From Methanolobus sp. (GTDB lineage Archaea; Halobacteriota; Methanosarcinia; Methanosarcinales; Methanosarcinaceae): a DNA stretch of 64,000 nucleotides. Positions 30,411 through 41,944 of this stretch are shown here, one piece after another; position 1 is the stretch's first letter; each line of letters opens with the position of its first letter. The notes under the pieces were generated by a model, which worked only from the letters and a program-made list of their open reading frames with translations, had not been told where the DNA came from and searched no databases. The stretch is taken from contig NZ_JADQBZ010000011.1 in the NCBI RefSeq assembly GCF_016278365.1, positions 1-64,000 on the forward strand. The letters are read 5' to 3'. The position numbers and the translations under genes are program-made.

Positions 30411-33400
30411 TTACATATCATGTTTCTGATCCATAATAGAAAATGTAAATGTGCTTCCTTTCCCCTCCTCACTTTCCACCTGGATCTTGCCACCATGCAT
30501 CTCAATAAATCGCCTGACAAGCGCAAGTCCCAGACCTGTACCCCCATATCTTCTTTTGTTTGATGCGTCGACCTGCATGAAAGGATCGAATATCTCTTCA
30601 GACCTATGTGCAGGAATCCCTATGCCAGTATCTGAAACTGATATTTCGATGATGTTATTGGACCTTATGGCGATGACTTTGACCTTGCCATTATCCGGAG
30701 TGAACTTGATAGCATTGCTCAACAGATTGTATATGATCTGCTTGAATTTTAGTTTGTCAGCAAATATATACGGGTCCTGGATATCATCCATTATATCAAC
30801 ATCGATACCTTTCCTTACTGACAGCGGATACAGTGATCTTTGAACCTCGGCAAGCAACTCCGAAACAGAGATGTCCTCACAATCGAGTTCCATTTTACCT
30901 GCTTCGATTTTTGATAGGTCCAGGACATCGTTGATAACTTCAAGTAGGTGTTTGCCGCTTCTCAGAATATGGTCAACATATTCGATTTGCTTATCATTCA
31001 GTTCACCAACACTCTGCATACTCAGAATATCTGAAAAACCAATCACAGCTGTAAGAGGTGTGCGTAGTTCATGGCTCATGTTCGCCAGAAACTCGGACTT
31101 GATGCGGCTGTTCTCTTCAGCCATCATTTTGGCTTCGACCAGGGAATACTCAGCCTTCTTCTTTTCAGTAATATCACTTGCAAAAACAAGATAGCGAGTC
31201 TCTGAAAGCTTGATAGCGTCAATCCTCATCCAGATTACAGCTCCGTCTTTACGCACAATGGATTGATCATCTGAAGCATATCCATTGCTTTCGAGGCCCA
31301 GGAACTTTTGATAATTTTTCATCTGGAACTCAGTGGATAGTATATCGCTAAAAAGAATTCCGATCAATTCACTTTCCGAATAACCTGTAAGTACGCTGGC
31401 AGCTTTGTTGACCTCAAGAAAATGACCCTTTTCATCAAGTATGAAGATACCGGATGGTGCACTTTCAATATAGTTTCTGAACTTCCGTTCACTTTCACGC
31501 AGCGCGTCTTCTGACTCTTTGCGACCGGTGATGTCATGATAGTTCAGAAGAACTCCTCTTATAGCAGGATCGTGCAGGAGATTAGTGGCAGTGAATTCCA
31601 TCCATTTGTAACTTCCATCCTTACAGCGATACCGGGATTCCGCAGATACTGTAGAGCCAGGGTCATCGAGTAGACTTGCAAAGACCTCCCGTATATGAGA
31701 AAGATCATCCGGATGGATGTTCTCCCATGTAGAGCTCCCAACAACATCTTCTGGTTTCCAGCCGAACCATCTCTCAATATTGGGGCTTTTGAACCTGTTA
31801 ATACCATCCTTGTCAATGATTGCGATAACATCGGCGATATTTGAAATCATGGCACTAAGTTTGGCTTCGCTTTCCCGTACTGCTGCCTCTGATTGTTTCT
31901 GTTCGGTAATGTCCCTGAACTCTACGGCACGAACCTGTTTTCCCTTGTATGGAATATTTCTTGCTTCCAGCCTGATCGGATACTCTGTGCTGTCCTTGCG
32001 AAGACCTACAGCTTCATAAGGTTCCTCGAAACCAGAGAGTATGTTACTCATCACTTTCTCGCGGGAAACTTCAGCTATCAGAAGCAATCCATCCATCCCG
32101 ACGAGTTCTTCAAGAGTGTAACCCGATAGTTCGGAAAGGCCCTGGTTGCAATCCAGTATAAGTCCCTTATAATGGATGGCGATACCCCCAAATGATGCAT
32201 TGTGGAGTGCCTTGAATCGCTCTTCACTTTCTTTAAGTGCCTTTTCCGAATTCTTGCGATGGACAGCTTCACCGATACCGTCAGCCACAACCCGAAGAAG
32301 CTTGATATCGTCCTCATGCCATTGCCGGACACTAACACAATCATCGAACCCGACGAAACCCCAAAAGTCCGGCCCCGAGAATATTGGCAGAATCAAGACC
32401 GAAAGTATGCCTTGTTCTGCAAGGATGGTCCTGTCCGGTTCATCAAGTTCCTCTACTACATGTGCATAGTGCTGTCCTGACTGCAATGTTGCAAGGAGTG
32501 TAGTAGATCCCTCACTGTATGGTAGATGCTTGAGAACAGGATTATCTATTTGTTCAGTGACGCCATCACCAACAATCTCGTATATCTGGGACATGCAAAG
32601 GCCAAGCTTGGAATCCTCCTCATTCTGGAATATATAAGACCTACTATCATCTGCAGTACGATGGAGTCGTCCCAGTACCCCCGGCAATATTACATCCAGG
32701 TCTTCCGGCTCAAGCAGGAAGCGCATACATTCTACGGTTGCGAGCTCATAATTAAGTCTTCTTTTAAGATCATCTTCAGCTTTCCTTCGTTTATCCTCGA
32801 TCTCGAACTTATAGAATGCAAATCCCAGATCATCTGCCACTTCATTGAAAAGATGTTGTTCTTCTTCAAGATAAGCATATTCAGGTGAAACAGAAACTGT
32901 CAGAACGCCATATAAACTATTATTGTATTGCAGAGAACAGCACATAACAGCACTTTCGGGACATTCATGCGCTAAAAGACAACCTGAACAAGTCTCAGCA
33001 GGTTTGCTTATGATTGTGATCTGTCTGGTTCCAAGAACAGTTCTCATACATGCAGGGAATATACCCTGGTCCAGTTGTTTGCTGAATGCCTGGAAACTAT
33101 CACCATAACCCGAAGAGGTTGTTGATATTACAGCCCCTTTCGCATCAAGTGCCGCAATCCATGCATTATAATATCCCAGGGTCTCGGTCAGATTCTGGCA
33201 AGCTTTTAATATAAGTTGTTCGGGATCATTTTCCTTAGTAATGAGCTGGTTCACATTTCTAATTCCCAGAAGCACTTCTTTCAGATGGCATTCACGTTTC
33301 TCAGCCAGCTTGTGTTTTGTGATATCCTGGAATGAACCGATGATCATTTTGACCTTACCATTCTCAATAACAGGTTTTCCTATTGTCCTGACCCATTTAG

Positions 33401-34307
33401 TGTTACCTTTTGCAGTTAGCATTTCCAGTTCAAGGTCATAAGGAATTGCATTTATGATAGCCTCATTTGTAGCATCGGTGATTTTCTGCTTCGATACCTC
33501 TGTGTAAAAACTGAGACCTCTCTCCACGTTAGTTGGATCAAGAGGGTCCATATCGTGGATACGGGCAACTTCAGCAGTCCAGGTACCCTCCAAAGTTTGT
33601 GCATCATATTTCCACCCCCCAACTTTGGCCATTTCCCCTGTACGTTTAAGCAGATCCAGTAGATACTGATTTGTTTCTTCTGCAAGCTTACGTTCAGTAA
33701 TGTCTCTTGCAATGCTCAGGATAACTTGTTTCCCCTTATAGGTCACCAGACTTGATTTTATCTCCACATAGATAATCCTTCCATCTTTAGCAACATGCGT
33801 CGTTTCAAATATCGGATTCTGGTCTGTCTTCATTCGACCAACCAGACTTTTTACCTCTTCCGGGCTTAATGTGCCATCAATGTCTTCGGGTCCCATAGAA
33901 AGCAGTTCATCTCTGGAATAACCCAGAGCATCGGTGACAGCATCATTTACATCTATGATGCGACTATCAAAGTCAATAACCCATACCGTGTCAATCATCC
34001 CATTGACCACTGTCCTGTATTTCTCCTCACTTTCACGAAGTTCTTCCTTTACTTCGAAAAGAGCGTTCTGCGACTTTCTGAGTGATTCGGTCCGCGGTTT
34101 CAGGTATAGATACAATAGCGACCCGGTGATGAGTACAAAAGTCCACCCTTTATAGGTCTGAAGTTTGGAGTAGAGGGCCATATCGAAGGCGAACAATCCC
34201 AGAAAAGTGTCAGACAATATGATCCAAGCACTAGCCAGAAGAAGATACAAAACAGTAACTCTTTGAATCATCGTTATATTTTTTTCGGCTCTGGCTTGCC
34301 CGTCCAT
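30411..34307 (-). CDS. Large multi-PAS/GAF sensor histidine kinase, 1298 aa
   Basis: Two N-terminal TM segments, repeated PAS/PAC modules, cysteine-rich GAF, FLANMSHELRTPLTAVIGFSDIL and HATPase (GTGLGLALVRRFIEMHGG). Confidence 0.92.
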   Translation of the reverse strand: MDGQARAEKNITMIQRVTVLYLLLASAWIILSDTFLGLFAFDMALYSKLQTYKGWTFVLITGSLLYLYLKPRTESLRKSQNALFEVKEELRESEEKYRTVVNGMIDTVWVIDFDSRIIDVNDAVTDALGYSRDELLSMGPEDIDGTLSPEEVKSLVGRMKTDQNPIFETTHVAKDGRIIYVEIKSSLVTYKGKQVILSIARDITERKLAEETNQYLLDLLKRTGEMAKVGGWKYDAQTLEGTWTAEVARIHDMDPLDPTNVERGLSFYTEVSKQKITDATNEAIINAIPYDLELEMLTAKGNTKWVRTIGKPVIENGKVKMIIGSFQDITKHKLAEKRECHLKEVLLGIRNVNQLITKENDPEQLILKACQNLTETLGYYNAWIAALDAKGAVISTTSSGYGDSFQAFSKQLDQGIFPACMRTVLGTRQITIISKPAETCSGCLLAHECPESAVMCCSLQYNNSLYGVLTVSVSPEYAYLEEEQHLFNEVADDLGFAFYKFEIEDKRRKAEDDLKRRLNYELATVECMRFLLEPEDLDVILPGVLGRLHRTADDSRSYIFQNEEDSKLGLCMSQIYEIVGDGVTEQIDNPVLKHLPYSEGSTTLLATLQSGQHYAHVVEELDEPDRTILAEQGILSVLILPIFSGPDFWGFVGFDDCVSVRQWHEDDIKLLRVVADGIGEAVHRKNSEKALKESEERFKALHNASFGGIAIHYKGLILDCNQGLSELSGYTLEELVGMDGLLLIAEVSREKVMSNILSGFEEPYEAVGLRKDSTEYPIRLEARNIPYKGKQVRAVEFRDITEQKQSEAAVRESEAKLSAMISNIADVIAIIDKDGINRFKSPNIERWFGWKPEDVVGSSTWENIHPDDLSHIREVFASLLDDPGSTVSAESRYRCKDGSYKWMEFTATNLLHDPAIRGVLLNYHDITGRKESEDALRESERKFRNYIESAPSGIFILDEKGHFLEVNKAASVLTGYSESELIGILFSDILSTEFQMKNYQKFLGLESNGYASDDQSIVRKDGAVIWMRIDAIKLSETRYLVFASDITEKKKAEYSLVEAKMMAEENSRIKSEFLANMSHELRTPLTAVIGFSDILSMQSVGELNDKQIEYVDHILRSGKHLLEVINDVLDLSKIEAGKMELDCEDISVSELLAEVQRSLYPLSVRKGIDVDIMDDIQDPYIFADKLKFKQIIYNLLSNAIKFTPDNGKVKVIAIRSNNIIEISVSDTGIGIPAHRSEEIFDPFMQVDASNKRRYGGTGLGLALVRRFIEMHGGKIQVESEEGKGSTFTFSIMDQKHDM

Positions 34308-34519
34308 TTTACTACCTCGTCTATATCCACTATAAGTTTATATTCAGATGAACATATAATCAAATTATAGTATATTAGTATGCATATATATTGATTGGGA
34401 TATATAAGTCGCCACCATACGAAAACCTTACTATCATTAATTACTCTGCTATAATAACTATTTTTGCTAGCTGAGGTTCTAATGCATAATCTTTAAAGGT
34501 ACTTATTTTATAGGATTAG

Positions 34520-34624
34520 GTGCAATCCAGTGCAAATATACGTATGTGCACACCATCGCTATATGCCAGAATGCAACAATGATATAAGCATTGATGCTTG
34601 TGAAAATGCACTCCAATGCAAATA
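34520..34624 (+). repeat. Imperfect direct repeat upstream of aroA: GTGCAATCCAGTGCAAATA (34520-34538) and ATGCACTCCAATGCAAATA (34606-34624)
   Basis: 16 of 19 positions identical, 86-bp period. Confidence 0.55.
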
Positions 34625-34654
34625 GTGATGTCGTTTTAGGAAAAAGAGGATAAA

Positions 34655-35953
34655 ATGAAAGTATCTGCCGGCATCTCTAAGATTAATGGTGAAGTATTTG
34701 CACCGTCTTCAAAAAGCTATACTCATAGAGCCATTGCTATCGCGTCACTCTCAGAAGAGTGCGTTATTCATAGGCCACTCCTGTCGGCCGATACACTGGC
34801 AACTGTAAGGGCCTGTGAGGCCTTTGGTGCGCGTGTTGACATGCAGGGGGATAGACTTGCAGTCCACGGATTCAGGGGAAAGCCAAATTTACCTGATAAT
34901 GTTATCGATGTTGCGAATTCCGGTACTACTTTGAGATTCATGACAGCCATTTCAGCTGTAGTAAAAGGCACGACGGTACTGACAGGTGACAGCTCCATCA
35001 GGACGCGCCCCAACAAACCCCTCCTTGAAGTACTGAATGACCTGGAAGTAGAGGCATTTTCCACCCGTGACAACGGATGTGCGCCAATTGTGGTAAAAGG
35101 TGGACTTAATGGTGGCACTGCTATGATAGATGGGTCCATCAGCTCCCAGTTCATATCTGCTTTGCTCATAGCCTGTCCTCTCACAGCCAACGATACGGTA
35201 ATCTCCATAAAAGGCAATCTTAAGTCCAGACCATACGTGGATGTCACAATCGAACTTCTAAGACAGGCGGGTGTGAAAATAATCGTAAAAGAGAATGGTA
35301 ATATTACTTTCATCATCCCTGCAGGCCAGAAGTATAATCTCAAAGAGTATACGGTTCCAGGCGATTTCTCATCAGCTTCCTATCTGCTCGCGGCAGCGGC
35401 CATCACAAGGTCCTCTGTCGTGGTCAAGAACCTCTTCCCCTCAAAACAGGGCGACGTTGAGATCATCGATGTGCTTAGGCGCATGGGAGCTGACATATCA
35501 TGGAACATGGAAGAAGGCATCGTGAGCGTGGCAGGGAACAGGAAACTCAAAGGCACCACATTCGATGTCGGAGCCACCCCTGACCTGGTGCCCACTATTG
35601 CAGTGCTGGCAGCATGCGCAGAGGGTGTCACTGTGATAGGAAATGCCGAGCATGTCCGCTACAAGGAGACAGACAGGCTACATGCGATGGCAGTGGAGCT
35701 CACAAAAATGGGAATCAATATCAAAGAAGAAAAGGACAGCCTCACAATAACCGGAGGGGAACTGCACGGTGCCGAGGTACACGGCTGGCATGATCACAGG
35801 ATAGTGATGTCACTTACAATTGCCGGCATGGTGGCAGGGAACACTACGGTCGATACGGTCGAGTCTATTGATATATCCTACCCGGAGTTCTTTGAAGATA
35901 TGAGATCCATCGGAGCAGACCTGAAAGTATCCGGAGGTCCGAAAGATAATTAG
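34655..35953 (+). CDS. aroA: 3-phosphoshikimate 1-carboxyvinyltransferase (EPSP synthase)
   Basis: SSKSYTHRAIAIASL, NSGTTLRFMTA, YKETDRLHAMAVEL, HDHRIVMSLTIA. Confidence 0.95.
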   Translation: MKVSAGISKINGEVFAPSSKSYTHRAIAIASLSEECVIHRPLLSADTLATVRACEAFGARVDMQGDRLAVHGFRGKPNLPDNVIDVANSGTTLRFMTAISAVVKGTTVLTGDSSIRTRPNKPLLEVLNDLEVEAFSTRDNGCAPIVVKGGLNGGTAMIDGSISSQFISALLIACPLTANDTVISIKGNLKSRPYVDVTIELLRQAGVKIIVKENGNITFIIPAGQKYNLKEYTVPGDFSSASYLLAAAAITRSSVVVKNLFPSKQGDVEIIDVLRRMGADISWNMEEGIVSVAGNRKLKGTTFDVGATPDLVPTIAVLAACAEGVTVIGNAEHVRYKETDRLHAMAVELTKMGINIKEEKDSLTITGGELHGAEVHGWHDHRIVMSLTIAGMVAGNTTVDTVESIDISYPEFFEDMRSIGADLKVSGGPKDN

Positions 35954-35985
35954 AAAAATAAAAAGTGAAGGGAATTACCCTCCAT

Positions 35986-38037
35986 TCACTTCCCGGAATA
36001 CGAGAACTCTGAAGCTCTGCGGGAGCTGATGGCCTTCTTTCTCATGTAATCAGGAACCACATCCTTTTCGACCACTGCCCGTGATGTGCCTATACCCACC
36101 ACAATGACCTTGGTCTCAACAGGCTCTTCTCCTTCCCTGATGGAAAGTTCTTTCCTTGTGACTTCTATTTCCACCTCGCGGGGAGAATATCCAGCTGCCT
36201 GCATATAGTCCATTACAAGTTTCTTTGCTGTGATGATTGCGTATTCAATGGCTTCCAGATGTTCGGGGAATATGTACCTGCCATCAGGGGCGAACACAAA
36301 GTATTTCAGAACCTCCTTTGCATTCTTCAGTTCTTCCAGAGTTACATCCTCACCGGTTATAGGGGCAAAATCCCTCTTAACAAGTATTTCCACACGCTTG
36401 ATGCCTTTACCTACAAGGGCACCTACTGCATTACCAACACTGGAATATTCGGGAACCACTATCTGAGCATCTATGAGCTTTTCCATCTCTTCCTTAAAGG
36501 CACCTACAGGACCGCCCAGCAGTACGACAGGAGTTTCTATTTTAAAGCGAGTGAAGTTCTCACCGGAGAGAATCCGGTCAACAACAGATTCGGGGATGCC
36601 TTCCACCAGATACGAGATAAGGTCGTGAGCCATATTCTTTGCTACCTTCCGCCTCACCTCGGAGCAGAACTCCTCTTTCGTCATTTTTACAAACTTTGAA
36701 AGCCTCTCAGCGCCTATGATCGATGCTTCTGCATCCCATAGCCGGAATTCACCAAGCACATGCAATGCGTCGGTAGGTGTGAATGCGATTGCCTGAACAA
36801 GACGTTTCTGGATAAGGCTGTCCAGTGATCTGACCCCGGGCTGCTTCTTAAGCCGGAGGAAGAGTTCATGATATGATATCGGCACGCTCTGTATGGCATC
36901 ATATACTTCTTCCTCGAACCTGTTCAGTTCCAGTGGTTTTGTAGCTGTCCTCACAAAGAACTTAGTAGGCTGTACGTTCTCGCAGAACAGCTTTCTGGAA
37001 GGTGCCTTGCACTCCTGGAGTTTGGTCATAAAGCCCGGATACTCGACTGCGGCACGGCAGAGCGGGATAACTCTCCGGGGTCCTATGAACATCCGCTCAT
37101 CATGAACCCATACATGGCTGTCACCACCTGTTGCAGAGGTTTCCATTTTTATGGCTTTCACCATGGTCTTCCAGCCCCCGACAACAGCTCCCTGGTCGCT
37201 GAGCTCTGGGATACCGTTTCTGATAAGTGCGACATCGGTGCTTGTACCTCCTACATCCACCATTGCACATGTGTCATATCCTGTGAGGTACGCTGCGCCT
37301 ACAAGACTGGCAGCAGGTCCTGAAAAAATAGATTCAATGGGTCTCTCAAGTGCCTCTTCCATACCAACGACCGAGCCGTCACATTTGAGCATGAGAAGGT
37401 TAGCATCAATGCCCCTTGAACTGATATCCTGCATAATGGACTGGATGAACTTATGCGTAATGGGGAGTAGCTGAGCGTTCAGGTAAGCAGTTATGGAACG
37501 GTCATATGCTCCCACTTCCTGTGAAAGTTCGTGCCCGCATACTACCGGCAACCCTGTAAGATCCCTGATGATCTTCTTCACCCTGAGCTCATGATCCGAA
37601 TTCCTGTTGCTGAAAAAAGAAGATACTGCAAACGCTGCAACATAATCTTTTATTTCCATTGCGAACCTTTTAACCCCTTCCTCATCCAGTGGCGTAGCTT
37701 CCTCTCCATTACTGGTATGTCCTCCGTTAAGCTGCACGTAGTACTTTGCGGGAAAACCTTCCTTCGGGATCACATAATCCCCTACCAGTATCACACCCAC
37801 AGGGAAGCCGGTATCCTCAAGTATGGTATTTGTGGACAGGGTCGTTGAAACAGAGACCAGCTTAACATTTTTCACATAATCAGGCGTCAGTTCATCAATC
37901 ACTTTTTTAATACCGTTTATAGGATCAGGATATGTAGTAAGTACCTTGGCAGATTCCACTATTATCCCATCCGAGTCACGAACTATAACAGCGTCCGTAA
38001 ACGTTCCACCTGCATCGATTCCCAGACTGTATTGCAT
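35986..38037 (-). CDS. Hydantoinase/oxoprolinase family protein
   Basis: MQYSLGIDAGGTFTDAVIV, STTLSTNTILE, DVGGTSTDVALI; start placed at MQYSLG (38037). Confidence 0.9.
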   Translation of the reverse strand: MQYSLGIDAGGTFTDAVIVRDSDGIIVESAKVLTTYPDPINGIKKVIDELTPDYVKNVKLVSVSTTLSTNTILEDTGFPVGVILVGDYVIPKEGFPAKYYVQLNGGHTSNGEEATPLDEEGVKRFAMEIKDYVAAFAVSSFFSNRNSDHELRVKKIIRDLTGLPVVCGHELSQEVGAYDRSITAYLNAQLLPITHKFIQSIMQDISSRGIDANLLMLKCDGSVVGMEEALERPIESIFSGPAASLVGAAYLTGYDTCAMVDVGGTSTDVALIRNGIPELSDQGAVVGGWKTMVKAIKMETSATGGDSHVWVHDERMFIGPRRVIPLCRAAVEYPGFMTKLQECKAPSRKLFCENVQPTKFFVRTATKPLELNRFEEEVYDAIQSVPISYHELFLRLKKQPGVRSLDSLIQKRLVQAIAFTPTDALHVLGEFRLWDAEASIIGAERLSKFVKMTKEEFCSEVRRKVAKNMAHDLISYLVEGIPESVVDRILSGENFTRFKIETPVVLLGGPVGAFKEEMEKLIDAQIVVPEYSSVGNAVGALVGKGIKRVEILVKRDFAPITGEDVTLEELKNAKEVLKYFVFAPDGRYIFPEHLEAIEYAIITAKKLVMDYMQAAGYSPREVEIEVTRKELSIREGEEPVETKVIVVGIGTSRAVVEKDVVPDYMRKKAISSRRASEFSYSGK

Positions 38038-38155
38038 GTTACGCACTCCTTGAAAAATAGGCATAGTAGGTTACATTCAGAAAGTATATCAAAAACAAGG
38101 GTTTTGCAATATTTAAGCATTACCAATAACAATGAATAAGAAAGAAGGTATCAGA

Positions 38156-38230
38156 AATCTGTGTTCATGAGTTGTTTACTTCAGACGCGGATTAACGCAG
38201 ATTCACACCGATGAAATCTATATTCATGGA
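38156..38230. repeat. Candidate dispersed intergenic repeat (GACGCGGATTAACGCAGATTCACACCGATG)
   Basis: Reads like the interspersed 'CGCGGATTAACACAGATT' type sequence seen in many prokaryotic genomes; partial dyad with AATCTGTGTTCAT at 38157. Confidence 0.4.
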
Positions 38231-38264
38231 TAGTGTTATCCGAAGACTGCCAGAAAATGAGTAC

Positions 38265-38299
38265 AAAAAAGAAAAGAGGAGCAGGCAAAAAGCCTACTC
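38265..38299 (-). terminator. mcr operon terminator
   Basis: Minus strand GAGTAGGC-ttttt-GCCTGCTC followed by a T-rich tract just after the mcrA stop codon. Confidence 0.65.
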
Positions 38300-38314
38300 T
38301 TGTTCTACTGTTGT

Positions 38315-40033
<1,719 letters not shown>

Positions 40034-40047
40034 TATCATCACCTCAT

Positions 40048-40797
40048 TTATTCAGGCTTGAAGCCGTAGATGGTTCTCTGGTCGAATACTCTGTGGACCC
40101 ATTCAATGACTTCCTTGTCATCTCTGAATGCGACATTGTCAACACGGTAAATGGTTGTCCTCTTTGCGGCTTCTTCCTCTGACATTGGCTTTCCGAGGTT
40201 GACCTTCTTATCGATTGGCCTTCCTACCTGGTCCTTGTGCATTATGACGATGTTGCCTTCTTTCCTGCACCTGTCGAGCATGTCGAACATCAAGCCATCT
40301 TCCGGAAGTCTCAGTGAGTGACCGTGGACTGTTGCGCCCCTCAGGCTTGCAAGTGCCGGGTCGGTCATCTCTGTCTCTATCTGGAACTTTGCAAGCTGTT
40401 CCATGTCTCTCTCACGAGCCTCAACGACCTGACGGCCGGAGAGTGTTCCTGGGTCGACACCTCTGAAGTTGATAGCTGCTGCGTATGATCTGAAGTATGG
40501 GGTTGCAGGTGCGTTGTACATTGAGTCAACGAACTGTACGTACCTTACTCTGTCACCGGCCTTTGCGCCTGGTGTTGCTTCTACGAGCTGCCTCACGGAG
40601 CAGTCTGGCTCACCCATTTCTGCAAGTGGTGGGTGGGTGCTTGGGTAGTCACTGCCTGGTGCACGGTGTCCCAGTATAAGAGTCAGGTCATCGTCGGAGA
40701 TGTCTCTGAGCTTCTCCACATTACCGGACATGTGCTTCCTTCTGTTTTCTGCAACGGATGTTGCTCCTGGATAAAACTGTGGTTTATATACCATAAT
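40048..40797 (-). CDS. mcrG: Methyl-coenzyme M reductase gamma subunit
   Basis: [42 protein letters not shown]. Confidence 0.97.
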   Translation of the reverse strand: MMVYKPQFYPGATSVAENRRKHMSGNVEKLRDISDDDLTLILGHRAPGSDYPSTHPPLAEMGEPDCSVRQLVEATPGAKAGDRVRYVQFVDSMYNAPATPYFRSYAAAINFRGVDPGTLSGRQVVEARERDMEQLAKFQIETEMTDPALASLRGATVHGHSLRLPEDGLMFDMLDRCRKEGNIVIMHKDQVGRPIDKKVNLGKPMSEEEAAKRTTIYRVDNVAFRDDKEVIEWVHRVFDQRTIYGFKPE

Positions 40798-40806
40798 CAT
40801 TCACTC

Positions 40807-41409
40807 CTAATTCTCTAATGATCTCATTGTGATCTTTACAGCTTTCACGAGTTCGTTCAGCTTTTCCCTTGAACATGATTCTCCTCGTGTTACTCCTGTC
40901 ACAATTTCCATAACCCTTCCTTTTGTCAGAATATCGTTATCTTTAGGTTTCACAAGTCTTGTCTTCACTCCTGCCTCTGCAAAATCCTCGAAATCCACGA
41001 GGGTCTGACAGACAACTACTGCAGGAACGCTTGCTTCTTCCAGAATTGCCTTTACTTTCCGTATCACATGGTCCCTTATGTTACCTGTGTGGATCACAGC
41101 GACCTTGTGCCTGTTTATCTGTGCGACCTCTTCCGGGCTTATCCCGAAAGAACCGGAACCCAGATTCGTGTCCGGAACCCCTGAACCTGTGTTCAGGACC
41201 ATTACACTTACCTGTATCTCTTCACGGCGCATACCATATGTGAGTTCACATACGGGCTTTGTGATATGTCTTCTCCCGGGACTCATTGCAACAGCAATTA
41301 CATCGGCCCTCCCGGTTTCAGAGATGGTTCCCCGCTGTGCGAGCCCTCCTCCTCTGCCAAGGCCCATGCCATGCCTGCAGTCAACAACCTGTGTTTCCCG
41401 GTCGAACAT
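40807..41409 (-). CDS. mcrC: Methyl-coenzyme M reductase operon protein C
   Basis: Position between mcrD and mcrG; VVDCRHGMGLGRGGGLAQRGTISETGR. Confidence 0.95.
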   Translation of the reverse strand: MFDRETQVVDCRHGMGLGRGGGLAQRGTISETGRADVIAVAMSPGRRHITKPVCELTYGMRREEIQVSVMVLNTGSGVPDTNLGSGSFGISPEEVAQINRHKVAVIHTGNIRDHVIRKVKAILEEASVPAVVVCQTLVDFEDFAEAGVKTRLVKPKDNDILTKGRVMEIVTGVTRGESCSREKLNELVKAVKITMRSLEN

Positions 41410-41413
41410 AGTA

Positions 41414-41905
41414 TCACTCGCTTTTCTTATTCAGGATACATATGGGTTTATTTCTCAGTTTGCCCTTTGGATCGGCCATTCCAATCAACATCGGGTCCGC
41501 ATCCGAGCCGCGTTTTGCGTAATCGGTAACGGTCTGTTTGGTTGGTATGAAAAGACCTTCCCTGAACTCATACGAGAACGGGAGCAATCTGTCACAGATC
41601 TCCCTGATGTCTTCTTTTACATCGGCATCGGTAACTTCCAAGCGAATGCCACCTACGCTCACTTCAAGGTCTACCTCCTGGCCGGCGACCATTATCACCT
41701 TGTTTGCAGGGTGATCGACGGTTTCACCGGTAGCAGGACCATAAGGTACTGTTTGCGGAACCCTGGGTCCGTGAACGAAGAACCTGACAACGCCTTCCAA
41801 CAAGGCTATCTCATTGAGCAAAGTCTCAGCTCTGGATGGACTTAATAGCCTGCTGGGAAATATCTCAAGTTGCAGGTAATCTGCATTTGTAGAAGCATCG
41901 GACAT
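41414..41905 (-). CDS. mcrD: Methyl-coenzyme M reductase operon protein D
   Basis: LEIFPSRLLSPSRAETLLNEIALLEGVVRFFVHGPRVPQ. Confidence 0.95.
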   Translation of the reverse strand: MSDASTNADYLQLEIFPSRLLSPSRAETLLNEIALLEGVVRFFVHGPRVPQTVPYGPATGETVDHPANKVIMVAGQEVDLEVSVGGIRLEVTDADVKEDIREICDRLLPFSYEFREGLFIPTKQTVTDYAKRGSDADPMLIGMADPKGKLRNKPICILNKKSE

Positions 41906-41944
41906 ATTTGTTTAACCTTCGGTATTCTAACTGGGTTTTGTGCC

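Noticed and set aside
41078-41845. 255-aa ORF opposite mcrC/mcrD
   Set aside because: Shadow ORF opposite two well-supported genes
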